Positions 52,854 to 61,281 of a stretch of 64,000 bases of DNA are shown here, piece by piece. Each line of letters begins with the position of its first letter. Position 1 is the first letter of the stretch. The translations under genes and the position numbers were made by a program. Under the pieces are notes generated by a model, which saw nothing but the letters and a program-made list of their open reading frames with translations, had not been told where the DNA came from and made no database searches. Origin of the DNA: Eubacterium sp. MSJ-21 (GTDB lineage: Bacteria; Bacillota; Clostridia; Lachnospirales; Lachnospiraceae); the NCBI RefSeq assembly GCF_018918185.1, contig NZ_JAHLPZ010000012.1, positions 1 to 64,000 of the forward strand, given 5' to 3'.

Positions 52854-53375
52854 TTACTCAGAAATCACTCCGATATATGGAAGATTTCTGTATTTCTGTG
52901 CACAATCAAGACCATATCCTACTACAAAACGGTCCGGGATCACAAATCCGGTGATATCCGGCTCCAAATCTACAACCCGGCGGTCCGGCTTATCCAACAG
53001 TGTTACCACCTTAAAACTTGCCGGCTTACGTTCTTTCAATATATTGATCAGATAAGAAAGTGTACGGCCGGAATCCATGATATCCTCGATCAATACCACA
53101 TCTCTTCCCTCGATACTCTCATCCAGATCCTTGATCATCTTTACAACGCCAGAGGACTTTGTATCATTTCCATAACTGGAAACAGACATGAAATCCATCG
53201 TCACCGGTACAGTAAGGCGCTTGGCAAGCTCACACATAAAGAACACGCTTCCCTTTAAAACACCGATAATATGAATCGTCTTTCCTTCATATTCCTTGCT
53301 CAACTGCTGTGCAATCTCTGCAATTCTTGCCTCGACAGCTGCCTCATCAATCATAACGTCAATCTTTTGTTCCAT
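52854..53375 (-). CDS. hpt: Hypoxanthine phosphoribosyltransferase
   Basis: 173 residues from the ATG at 53375, which follows AAAGGAG. The PRPP-binding motif VVLIEDIMDSGRTL, the GVLKGSVFFMCEL loop and the C-terminal FVVGYGLDCAQKYRNLPYIG are those of Hpt. It salvages hypoxanthine and guanine to IMP and GMP. The start overlaps the tilS stop by 17 bases. TilS and Hpt interact in Bacillus and activate ftsH transcription there; the gene order is kept here. Confidence 0.95.
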   Translation of the reverse strand: MEQKIDVMIDEAAVEARIAEIAQQLSKEYEGKTIHIIGVLKGSVFFMCELAKRLTVPVTMDFMSVSSYGNDTKSSGVVKMIKDLDESIEGRDVVLIEDIMDSGRTLSYLINILKERKPASFKVVTLLDKPDRRVVDLEPDITGFVIPDRFVVGYGLDCAQKYRNLPYIGVISE

Positions 53376-54777
53376 CCTGATCTCCTTTACCTTCATATTG
53401 TATTTTCAAAACTTTATTCGTCTGTTCATCCACATGATACGCAGGAGAAAAACGAAGTCCGACAACCCACACGATTTCATGTCCGCATGCGATAACCGGC
53501 CAGTCCGCCCGTTTTGTACGATCTACTTTCGCATCAATAAATACGCGGGACAATTTTTTTGTTTTTCCGTCTGTATCAATCACGATGTAATCTCCGTCTT
53601 CCGGTGTCCGGACACACAAAGTACCTTTTATTTTAGCATAATCAATAAATTTCGTATAGGCTTTTTTCGGAATCGGAGCTGTAAATATAAAATCCTCGAT
53701 GGATACGGAAAGTGTTCCCTGTTCCGGAACTTCATAATCACCCTCCCGGGCAATTGTAAACCGGTAATCATTCATCGTCTGCACCTTATCCGATACAATC
53801 AGTTCTCCATAATTTCTTCTCGCATGAATTCCATACGGCAGCTGCACACTGCTTCCGGAATCCTGATAAATAAGTGCTGCAACCGCCTGGATATGCCGCC
53901 TTGTAATATCTTTCTTACACAGAGCAACCTGCCCGATTGCTTCCCAGACAATATGCTCCTGCAGCACAGGCCCAACCTTATATAATTCCGCGACTGACAA
54001 TGTCACTGTTCTGCCAAAAGCATCCTCTTTTTCCATCGAATCACACTGTTCGAGTGCCTGTGCATGAATATATTCATAGCTTTGCGCCGCATCCTGTGCC
54101 AACTGGCAGATATGCTCCACCACCCGGCCGTTCAGCTCTTTCATAACCGGCAATATACTATGCCGGATCTTATTACGCGCATAAGTAAGTTCTGTGTTTG
54201 TTGAGTCCTGGCAAAAGTCCTGTCCGCAGTCTGCCAGATACGCTTCTATTTCCATCCGCGATACACCAAGCAACGGACGGATGATATTCCCCCGGCTTGC
54301 TGCGATTCCTGCTAGTCCGTTTAATCCGCTGCCACGCATCATATGGAACAGTACCGTCTCCGCGACATCATCCTGATTGTGTGCAACTGCAATCTTATCG
54401 AATTTCAGCTGCATTACCAGTTCTTCCATACACTGATAACGGTACTCCCGTCCTGCTTCTTCCACTGACAACCCAAGCCTCTTTGCATACGCCGGAATAT
54501 CCTTCTGATACTCCTGATACAAAAATCCAAGCCTCTCACACAGCGTCTTCGTAAATACCGCATCATGATCTGCCTCTGCACCGCGGATTCCATGATGTAC
54601 ATGCACCACGACAATTCCCTGTGAAGGAATCTGCAAAACCGGCATAAGTGCCTTTAACACGCAAAGAAGGCAAACCGAATCCGCACCACCGGACACACCA
54701 ACCACCAGCCGGTTACCCGGTTCAATCAATGCATGACTCTGTATATAATTATAAACCTTTTGTTCAAATAAATTCAT
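53359..54777 (-). CDS. tilS: tRNA(Ile)-lysidine synthase
   Basis: 472 residues. The N-terminal PP-loop SGGADSVCLL (about 30-39) begins the ATP pyrophosphatase domain, with ARNKIRHSILP typical of TilS; the C-terminal domain has FIDYAKIKGTLCVRTPEDGDYI and DRTKRADWPVIACG. It converts C34 of the minor tRNA-Ile to lysidine so that AUA is read. Standard place between spoIIE/divIC and hpt-ftsH. Confidence 0.95.
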   Translation of the reverse strand: MNLFEQKVYNYIQSHALIEPGNRLVVGVSGGADSVCLLCVLKALMPVLQIPSQGIVVVHVHHGIRGAEADHDAVFTKTLCERLGFLYQEYQKDIPAYAKRLGLSVEEAGREYRYQCMEELVMQLKFDKIAVAHNQDDVAETVLFHMMRGSGLNGLAGIAASRGNIIRPLLGVSRMEIEAYLADCGQDFCQDSTNTELTYARNKIRHSILPVMKELNGRVVEHICQLAQDAAQSYEYIHAQALEQCDSMEKEDAFGRTVTLSVAELYKVGPVLQEHIVWEAIGQVALCKKDITRRHIQAVAALIYQDSGSSVQLPYGIHARRNYGELIVSDKVQTMNDYRFTIAREGDYEVPEQGTLSVSIEDFIFTAPIPKKAYTKFIDYAKIKGTLCVRTPEDGDYIVIDTDGKTKKLSRVFIDAKVDRTKRADWPVIACGHEIVWVVGLRFSPAYHVDEQTNKVLKIQYEGKGDQDGTKD

Positions 54778-54846
54778 AAATTCTCCGTTGCATGTCAGTT
54801 TTTTCCATGCTTATATTAGCACAAACATCATCATTCGTATAGCAAT

Positions 54847-56844
54847 TCACAGATTTTTTACAACCTTACATACTACAATTGTTGCATCATCCTTTAACCT
54901 TCTTCCACAAACGCTTCGTATTTCCCGTACCATTGTATCCACTACAGATTCCGGGGTCTCATCCTCCAGCTCCGAAAGCAACGTATTCATATAATCATCT
55001 TTGTTTTCAAATAAAATGCTGTCCAGCACGCCATCACTTACCATGACGATCATATCTCCTGCATAGTACTTCTTGCTGCTGCATTCACACCCGGCATCCT
55101 CAATCACCCCAACCGGAAGCGACGTGGATTTGATACATTCCATCCACGTTCCACGTCGGATATACGTTGTTGCAGCACCATATTTTACCAGATGTCCTAC
55201 CCCTGTATACAGATCCAGAAGCAGCATATCCAGCGTTGTAAAATGTTCTCCTTTATTTTTTTCTGCCAGATATGCATTGACCAGGCGCACTGCCATCTCC
55301 TGCTCAAATCCGGTTGCCACCAGTTCTTCAACTGCCGATAACAGTTCCTCACTGTCCCTTGACGCCTGCACACCATTTCCCATTCCATCTGCAATCATCA
55401 AAAGAGCCTGTCCGTTTTTAAGATTTCCAATATAGAAATTATCGCCCGATATGACATCTTCCTGGCAGGAAAGCCGTCTGGCGGCCGTCTGTAACTGAAA
55501 TGCAGGTCGTTGATTCAGGATTACCAGGTCGTAATTTCGGCCCACTATCTGGCGGCTGTCCTCGCTGATCTCAAATGGAATCCCGGTCTCTTTACTGGCT
55601 ATCTTGCGCACTGCTTCAGCGCCAACCAGCCTGCCACGTCCCACCCGGGCATCTGCATAAAGCTGATATCTGCCATTTTGCGCCTTTAACAAAGTCAGTG
55701 ACTTTACATGGACTCCCATACGTCCAAGTTCAGACACGATTGCCATCTCCGCATCCTTACGCATTGCAACCGGGCTATCCAGCTGTTTTGTAAATGTCTC
55801 CAGCATTGTACCAATCTGCGAGAAGCCAATCCGCTGTCCTTCCGTTCCAGCAAATGTATAATCAATCCGTTTTAATGCATCCGAGAATTTCCGCACACGG
55901 GAAAGCGTAAGCCTGCCCCACTCTGCCCCTTCGAATTCTCCGGAGCCACCCTGTTCCCGTATCTGCACAAACAATCGGCCCGGCAGAAATGCCAGAACAA
56001 AAACTGCGGTTACGATTGCCTTAATGCCGCCCTCTGAAAGCATCTGCGGAAATATAAAATAGCCAAGCAGGCAATCACAGGCTGCAAAAATCACAAGACT
56101 GCCATACCGTCCCATATGTAACACTTCCGTCAGACCATTTACCAGCACCGCCAGAAATACCCACGCGGCAAGCATCTGCATATCCTCTGTCCGAAGTGCA
56201 TAGATGGCTCCTGAGATTGCAGCCCATGACACACCTGCGGAAAAGCCAAACCGGTAAGATATATAGAAAATGGTAAACAGACTGACACTTGCCAGCACTT
56301 CAACCTCATCGGCAATCTGAATCGGCATCCCGGCAAAAATTGTCGTTGCCAGAATGAGGATTGCAAGCATCGTCTGCGTATCAGCCAGAAAATGCAGCCT
56401 GTCCTCCATGATATTGTGATAAGAAAAACAATATGCAAGCATAAAAGAAAAAACAAGCACACCTTCTGCACATGCGCTGGGAATGCCGATGGCATCCGTA
56501 AGCCAGACAGCCGCTCCTATTTGCAGGATAACCGTCTCCAGTCCCACAAGCACAGACAGTAAAAAAGAACGCGGATACAACAACTGCAATTTTCTGACAC
56601 GCACAAGCACTGCAGCAACCACCCAGATCAACGGATAGATCATCTGACCCTGTATCTCAAAGCCCCCCTCTTCGAAAAACGCACTGAGCAATCCAAGTAA
56701 CAGCATCCACGGACTTCTTCCGCAGGCACTGCCCGCACCAATAATCGCGATTCCAAATGGTGCCGTTCCGAGCAGGCTGCAATGTCCCACGCAATATGCA
56801 GTCAGAAAATCTGTGATACCAGAATAAATCTTTGCCATCTTCAT
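54847..56844 (-). CDS. spoIIE: Stage II sporulation protein E (serine phosphatase)
   Basis: About 665 residues, shorter than the 820-odd of Bacillus. About ten hydrophobic helices fill residues 10-290, then a linker and a C-terminal PP2C-type phosphatase domain (GDNFYIGNLKNGQALLMIAD, DGMGNGVQAS, MIVMVSDGVLDS). It dephosphorylates SpoIIAA and so releases sigma-F in the forespore. The ATG at 56844 follows GAGGGG; a TTG 18 codons upstream is less likely. Confidence 0.95.
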   Translation of the reverse strand: MKMAKIYSGITDFLTAYCVGHCSLLGTAPFGIAIIGAGSACGRSPWMLLLGLLSAFFEEGGFEIQGQMIYPLIWVVAAVLVRVRKLQLLYPRSFLLSVLVGLETVILQIGAAVWLTDAIGIPSACAEGVLVFSFMLAYCFSYHNIMEDRLHFLADTQTMLAILILATTIFAGMPIQIADEVEVLASVSLFTIFYISYRFGFSAGVSWAAISGAIYALRTEDMQMLAAWVFLAVLVNGLTEVLHMGRYGSLVIFAACDCLLGYFIFPQMLSEGGIKAIVTAVFVLAFLPGRLFVQIREQGGSGEFEGAEWGRLTLSRVRKFSDALKRIDYTFAGTEGQRIGFSQIGTMLETFTKQLDSPVAMRKDAEMAIVSELGRMGVHVKSLTLLKAQNGRYQLYADARVGRGRLVGAEAVRKIASKETGIPFEISEDSRQIVGRNYDLVILNQRPAFQLQTAARRLSCQEDVISGDNFYIGNLKNGQALLMIADGMGNGVQASRDSEELLSAVEELVATGFEQEMAVRLVNAYLAEKNKGEHFTTLDMLLLDLYTGVGHLVKYGAATTYIRRGTWMECIKSTSLPVGVIEDAGCECSSKKYYAGDMIVMVSDGVLDSILFENKDDYMNTLLSELEDETPESVVDTMVREIRSVCGRRLKDDATIVVCKVVKNL

Positions 56845-56972
56845 TCTCTCAATCCCCTCTACCAGATGGTTATTGTCTATTACAAATTTGCCATACAAGT
56901 TTATATAATTCTTCCGGTGCTGTATGTCTAACAGTGACAGTTAACTGACAGAATTTATAGACATTTTTACGC

Positions 56973-57001
56973 AAAAAAGCTCCCGACCCGTGTCGGAAGC
57001 T
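56973..57001 (-). terminator. Terminator after divIC
   Basis: On the minus strand AAGCTTCCGAC pairs with TCGGGAGCTT and is followed by six T. It separates divIC from spoIIE. Confidence 0.88.
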
Positions 57002-57033
57002 TCTTATTTCTTCTTGTGTCAATCCTGTTATCT

Positions 57034-57351
57034 TTATTCTGAAGGACGGATTACCAGCTCATCTGGATGTACCAGACCAAGCTTGTCTTTTGCAACATCC
57101 TCTATATACTCATTTGTCTGCATATATTTTTCCTGTGCATCGAGATCTGCCTGTTCCTGCTTTGCCTCCTGCACCTTTAACTCCATCGTCTTTTCTGTCT
57201 CAGCCAGCTGCTTACTCTTCGTATGCAGGCTTGTTGCGCGTACAACGGAAGTCACACATACAAATATAACCGCAACGATAACTAAAAACGTAATGACCGG
57301 CGACTGACGATATCGAACTGATTTTCTTGCACTGTTTTTTGCCATTTCCAT
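57034..57351 (-). CDS. divIC: Septum formation initiator DivIC/FtsB family
   Basis: About 105 residues: a short cytosolic N-terminus, one transmembrane helix (VITFLVIVAVIFVCVTSVV), a coiled coil (KQLAETEKTMELKVQEAKQE) and the conserved C-terminal YIEDVAKDKLGLVHPDELV. It joins FtsL and DivIB in the division complex. The start at 57351 is the first ATG; a GTG lies two codons before. It follows yabQ by about 20 bases. Confidence 0.9.
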   Translation of the reverse strand: MEMAKNSARKSVRYRQSPVITFLVIVAVIFVCVTSVVRATSLHTKSKQLAETEKTMELKVQEAKQEQADLDAQEKYMQTNEYIEDVAKDKLGLVHPDELVIRPSE

Positions 57352-57376
57352 ACCCACTTTTCATACCTAAAGATAT

Positions 57377-57748
57377 TTATATTTTACCCTTATTATCGCT
57401 ATTTTTCAACATTTTCTTATGCTTTTTCGTGGATTTTTTTATCTTGTACAAGATGTTGTTTATATTTTTTAATAGAGTACAACTTATAGTATAGTGAAAC
57501 AAAACAACACCAAATAAAATGCCGATTGCCATATACCAGTGCAGAACGCCATCTCCATAAGTATGGATTCCGTCCAGCGTAATGTATGTCCACACCAGCC
57601 AGAAACAGACATCTTCCATCGCTATTAAAATTGAATTATGAGATACTATGCGTCGAAAGATACGCAAAAGATCATACGACAGTGTGAGGGCGATTCCCAT
57701 GGCAACGCTCATCAGAAACATGGCACCCTGTCGTATTAAAATATCCAT
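57377..57748 (-). CDS. yabQ: Spore cortex biosynthesis protein YabQ
   Basis: About 123 residues with three or four transmembrane helices and the family motif MGIALTLSYDLLRIFRRIV; the tail is Lys-rich (KKSTKKHKKMLK). YabQ lies in the membrane around the forespore and is needed to build cortex. The ATG lies three bases after the yabP stop, so the pair is coupled. Confidence 0.9.
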   Translation of the reverse strand: MDILIRQGAMFLMSVAMGIALTLSYDLLRIFRRIVSHNSILIAMEDVCFWLVWTYITLDGIHTYGDGVLHWYMAIGILFGVVLFHYTISCTLLKNINNILYKIKKSTKKHKKMLKNSDNKGKI

Positions 57749-57751
57749 CAA

Positions 57752-58015
57752 TTATCGAAACAGCCGTTTGGCGATTGCCGCGGCTTTCTTCTTTCCCTTT
57801 TTATCGGAATACAGCATTCCCTGTATCGTACCGGTCAACTGGAGTTCACCCTTCTCCATATCCAGCTTCTCTGCATGCAGATTCTGCCCTTTTATAGCCA
57901 GATGCTCTGCCGTCGTTTCCACCTCCACCAGCTCCGGTTCCATGGATATCACCTTTTCCAGTCCGGTGAGGCTCATATGTGCGCGTTGCGTGATATGTAT
58001 CATATGACTTTCCAT
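57752..58015 (-). CDS. yabP: Sporulation protein YabP
   Basis: 87 residues: HITQRAHMSLTGLEKVISME, then VEVETTAEHLAIKGQNLHAE and LQLTGTIQGMLYSDKKG, the beta-rich YabP/YqfC pattern. It is needed for spore formation together with YabQ. CAGGAG precedes the ATG. It is the first gene of yabP-yabQ-divIC. Confidence 0.93.
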   Translation of the reverse strand: MESHMIHITQRAHMSLTGLEKVISMEPELVEVETTAEHLAIKGQNLHAEKLDMEKGELQLTGTIQGMLYSDKKGKKKAAAIAKRLFR

Positions 58016-58074
58016 GTATGCTCCTGCACACTTGTTATAGCTTATATATATGCTGCACGCACATCACTTATGAA

Positions 58075-58314
58075 TCAGAGATATTCAAACATCTCTTTTG
58101 CATCTTCTTTTTTCGTAGAATCCGCAATCATTGTGACTTTAACCTTGACCGATTTATTTCCAAATGATATCTCGATCACATCGCCAACCTTTACATCATA
58201 AGATGCCTTTACTACCTTATCATTTACCATTACTCTGCCCGCATCACACGCATCGTTTGCCACAGTCCGGCGCTTGATCAGACGGGACACCTTTAAATAT
58301 TTATCCAGACGCAT
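58075..58314 (-). CDS. S4-domain RNA-binding protein (YabO/RqcP)
   Basis: 79 residues, all S4 domain: [41 protein letters not shown]. In Bacillus the orthologue in this position (YabO, renamed RqcP) binds stalled 50S subunits and helps RqcH add alanine tails. Lies between hup and yabP, as expected. Confidence 0.93.
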   Translation of the reverse strand: MRLDKYLKVSRLIKRRTVANDACDAGRVMVNDKVVKASYDVKVGDVIEISFGNKSVKVKVTMIADSTKKEDAKEMFEYL

Positions 58315-58359
58315 ACTATACCCTCCCTGTTATTGTACAACCATTACCTTTTTATATGA

Positions 58360-58388
58360 AAAAGCTGCCGCAATATGCGACAGCTTTT
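58360..58388 (-). terminator. Terminator after hup
   Basis: On the minus strand AAGCTGTCGCA pairs with TGCGGCAGCTT and is followed by a T-run, 36 bases past the hup stop. Confidence 0.85.
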
Positions 58389-58423
58389 CACTCTTTATCG
58401 AAATTCTTTTCGTAAGAATCAGA

Positions 58424-58696
58424 TTAGTTTAAAGAATCCTTTAAAGCCTTACCAGCCTTGAACTTAGGTGTCTTAGAAGCAGCAATCTTCATTGTCTCGC
58501 CTGTTCTTGGGTTACGTCCCTCACGAGCAGGTCTCTCAGCTACTTCGAATGTACCAAAGCCAACCAACTGAATCTTCTCACCATTCTTTAACTCTTCTGC
58601 TACTGTCTCTGTGAAAGCCTTAAGTGCCTTCTCAGCTTCTGTCTTCTTAAGTCCAGCCTTCTCAGCCATCTTTGCAACTAATTCATTCTTGTTCAT
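58424..58696 (-). CDS. hup: HU-family DNA-binding protein
   Basis: 90 residues, the full HU length: MNKNELVAKMAEKAGLKKTE, GFGTFEVAERPAREGRNPRTG with the DNA-bending Pro in the beta arm, and PKFKAGKALKDSLN. It is the abundant histone-like protein that bends and compacts DNA. AGGAGG precedes the ATG, and a consensus promoter lies about 100 bases upstream. It stands next to the 3' part of spoVT. Confidence 0.97.
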   Translation of the reverse strand: MNKNELVAKMAEKAGLKKTEAEKALKAFTETVAEELKNGEKIQLVGFGTFEVAERPAREGRNPRTGETMKIAASKTPKFKAGKALKDSLN

Positions 58697-58793
58697 CGAA
58701 ATTTCCTCCTATAAATAAAACGATGTTTCCTGACCACATCCCCCGCGGTCGAATCTTATTTTATCAGCACTTTCGAAAAATGCCCTACGCATA

Positions 58794-58822
58794 TTTATAC
58801 CTTGTTGCCCTTTGTTTGTCAA
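58794..58822 (-). promoter_or_regulatory. Consensus sigma-A promoter of hup
   Basis: On the minus strand TTGACA (58817-58822) and TATAAA (58794-58799) are separated by exactly 17 bases. It drives hup. Confidence 0.85.
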
Positions 58823-58846
58823 GGAAAAAAGCCAAGTTTTTGGCAC
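58823..58846 (-). terminator. Terminator after spoVT
   Basis: On the minus strand GCCAA pairs with TTGGC around a four- or five-base loop, followed by six T, 25 bases past the spoVT stop and just ahead of the hup promoter. Confidence 0.7.
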
Positions 58847-58870
58847 TTTTTGGGAATTTCGATGTCATTT

Positions 58871-59329
58871 TTAACCTTCCATCTGCTTCCCGAGGAAATT
58901 TGCCGCTATCGCTGCTGCTTTTACCTCAGATTCGCCTATTTGCTTGCTTCCTTCACGACTGAGCAGAATTACCGCACCAATCGCATCACCTTCACAGATA
59001 ATCGTCTGTACGATTTCTCCATCATACTCATTGTCACCATGCCCAAGAATCCGGATAAATTTCTTTTCTCCTTTTCTGGCAAGGATTGCCTCCCGGTCGT
59101 TGATGGCATCCTCCAGTTCCTGATGCAGGGCTTTACCGAGCAGATCTCGTTTGGGGATTCCCGCTACTGCGATAATCTGATCCCGGTCACAGACGCAGAC
59201 GCCACAACCAAGACTTGCCGCTATCGCCTCTACATATTCCTGGGCAAATGCAGAAAGCTCTCCGATTGGAGAATATTTTTTTAGCACGATTTCTCCATCT
59301 TTATCTGTAAATATTTCCAACGGGTCACC
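58871..59329 (-). pseudogene. spoVT: 3' part of spoVT (stage V sporulation protein T)
   Basis: The last 152 residues of the 773-residue frame follow SpoVT from GDPLEIFTDKDGEIVLKKYS (residue 30 or so of the 178-residue Bacillus protein) to its end, including the GAF domain (CDRDQIIAVAG ... GDAIGAVILLS ... AANFLGKQMEG). The first 29 residues, half of the AbrB-type DNA-binding domain, are replaced by recombinase sequence. SpoVT is the forespore regulator of sigma-G genes and normally lies in this neighbourhood (mfd-spoVT-yabO). The gene is therefore interrupted rather than decayed: no stop or frameshift is seen in the 3' part. Confidence 0.9.
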
Positions 59330-61192
59330 ACTACTGATAACATTGACAGTAAAGAGTCGTTCCGGTTTGTTGCGGGTTTTTAGCGGAACGATAGTGGTTA
59401 GAAGATCACCTACACATGACTTGGTTGAATTATTACGTGTATCAGGTGACTCCATATGTTTTTCTATAACTTTACTGTCTTGATTAAAATTTACAGATGT
59501 ACCATAGTTTGATTTTTCAGCAACACTTAGCAGTTGTTCCCTGCCCTCTACCTGCTGATAGTAGAAAGTAGTTACAACACCAACTTTTAAGAGATTGTCA
59601 ATATCAGCTTTCAGCTTCACATGTATTCTGTCCTCAAAAACGATTATCTTATCAATAATCAACTCCAAGTCTTTTTTATCTAAGCTCTTCTTGTTCAGAA
59701 TATCATTGAAAATATCAATGGCCGTCTTAGCCAGTCTGTTGATTCGAATAATATCATTTCGCTTATCCACGCTCAGGTTCATCTGATTTTGGAGTCCTTT
59801 GATTCTATTAATCAGTTCATCCTCAATCTCTGCGTAGGTCTCTTCAATAATCGTGGCTGTGTCTTCATCAGCCTTGGCAATTTCTTTAATCTTTCGCTTC
59901 TTCACAGCCTTCAGCTCATCCTTGGCATCAGATAGTTGGTTTTCCAAAAGTGAAAATGTATTCTCACTTTCCTTAACCTCTGTGGATTCTTTCTTAATGG
60001 AAGTTTCCAATTCCTTTATCATATCCTGGGAGTTATCTCTTACCTTCTTCACATACTCCTTCAGGATACTATCGAGGAAATCCACTCTGATATGATGGGA
60101 ACTACACCCCTTCAAACCTCTTTTATGGTAAGTACCACAGGTATATGCCGGTGCAATGTCGCTTCTACTCATAGAAAACATCGGCGAACCGCAATCCCCA
60201 CAAAACAGAAATCCGGAGTATACATTATCGTATTTCTTCACACCACGATAATGCGTTGTGGTTCTCTTTTTAAGCTGCTCCTGCGTGTATGCCCATGTTT
60301 TATAATCAATAATCGCTTCATGATGATTTTCAAACACAAAATGTTCTGATTCATCCACCTTTGTATCTGCTCCGTGAATCTTTTTGCGAGTATATTTATG
60401 CTGACGGAGGGTTCCAATATAGAAATCATTCGAGAGGATTCCCTGAATCGTCACAATACTCCATTCCGGTTTTGCCTTTAATTTACATTCATCCCCTCGT
60501 TCTTCCACTCGCTGAATTTCCTTCATTCGCGGAGTTGGTATCTTTTTATCCGTAAGATAATTTGCGATTTTTTTGTAGCCCCAGCCATCGTTATATAATC
60601 CAAAAACCTTACGAACTACTTCTGCCTCATCCATTACCACCGATATTTCCTGTTTTTTCATGTTGGAGATAGTATAACCGTATGGGACTGAGCAAATCCA
60701 TTCGCCGTCTGCCTGCCTTCGGCTGATTACGCTTCGCACCTTTTTGCTGGTATCCGTTACCGGCATTTCATTTATCAGAAAGCGAAACTGTATCGCTGTC
60801 CAGTCATCATAAGTCGGATAATCAATCGCATCACCAATGGAAATAATGCGCACACCTGCATCACGTAGGTCTTCCAACTCCACAAGTCCCTTGCTGTTTC
60901 GACGGGAAAATCGGCTGAAGTCCTTTACAATAAGTACACTTATCTCTCCGCTCATCAATTTCCTACGAAGCTGCTGATACCCTTCTCGTTGTTCAAAGGT
61001 ATATCCGGACCGGTCACGGTCTTCATATATAGAAAGCTTACACTTGGGAAATTTTGCTTTTACAAACTCTTCGATAATCTTCTTCTGGTTCTCAATGGAG
61101 GTATTGTCTCTGTCTAATTCTTCATCAACAGAAATACGGCAATAACCGGCAATTTCCTGAGTAAACATAAGGTCGTTGGTATTTTTTCCCAT
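58871..61192 (-). CDS. Large serine recombinase fused in frame to the SpoVT C-terminal part
   Basis: 773 residues. Resolvase domain 1-150 with catalytic Ser in YCRISVDEE (about 21) and Arg in DFSRFSRRN; recombinase domain about 165-320; zinc ribbon FLFCGDCGSPMFSM; coiled coil about 385-480; end of the recombinase body near residue 555 (IIDKIIVFEDRIHVKLKADI). A 65-residue linker then leads without a stop into SpoVT at residue 622. Such enzymes integrate and excise elements at short att sites. AAGGAG lies before the ATG at 61192. In the integrated state the reading frame crosses the attachment site; after excision the recombinase would get another C-terminus. Whether the fused protein is made and active is not known. 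Confidence 0.9.
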   Translation of the reverse strand: MGKNTNDLMFTQEIAGYCRISVDEELDRDNTSIENQKKIIEEFVKAKFPKCKLSIYEDRDRSGYTFEQREGYQQLRRKLMSGEISVLIVKDFSRFSRRNSKGLVELEDLRDAGVRIISIGDAIDYPTYDDWTAIQFRFLINEMPVTDTSKKVRSVISRRQADGEWICSVPYGYTISNMKKQEISVVMDEAEVVRKVFGLYNDGWGYKKIANYLTDKKIPTPRMKEIQRVEERGDECKLKAKPEWSIVTIQGILSNDFYIGTLRQHKYTRKKIHGADTKVDESEHFVFENHHEAIIDYKTWAYTQEQLKKRTTTHYRGVKKYDNVYSGFLFCGDCGSPMFSMSRSDIAPAYTCGTYHKRGLKGCSSHHIRVDFLDSILKEYVKKVRDNSQDMIKELETSIKKESTEVKESENTFSLLENQLSDAKDELKAVKKRKIKEIAKADEDTATIIEETYAEIEDELINRIKGLQNQMNLSVDKRNDIIRINRLAKTAIDIFNDILNKKSLDKKDLELIIDKIIVFEDRIHVKLKADIDNLLKVGVVTTFYYQQVEGREQLLSVAEKSNYGTSVNFNQDSKVIEKHMESPDTRNNSTKSCVGDLLTTIVPLKTRNKPERLFTVNVISSGDPLEIFTDKDGEIVLKKYSPIGELSAFAQEYVEAIAASLGCGVCVCDRDQIIAVAGIPKRDLLGKALHQELEDAINDREAILARKGEKKFIRILGHGDNEYDGEIVQTIICEGDAIGAVILLSREGSKQIGESEVKAAAIAANFLGKQMEG
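59321..59338. other. Putative attachment-site junction inside spoVT
   Basis: Homology to SpoVT starts at the Gly-Asp-Pro codons (GGTGACCCG on the minus strand, ending at 59329). The crossover core should lie at or next to GGTGAC, since relatives read GAAGGxGACCC here while the element side reads AGTGGTGAC. The second att half, with the 5' end of spoVT, is expected at the far end of the element beyond 64000. The exact core cannot be fixed from one junction. Confidence 0.55.
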
Positions 61193-61281
61193 GTTATCTA
61201 TTCTCCTTTCTTATATTTTAATAACATTGTAAGTTATAGATATGAAAAAGGCAAGCGAAAATGCCTGCCTCTCTCCATCCA

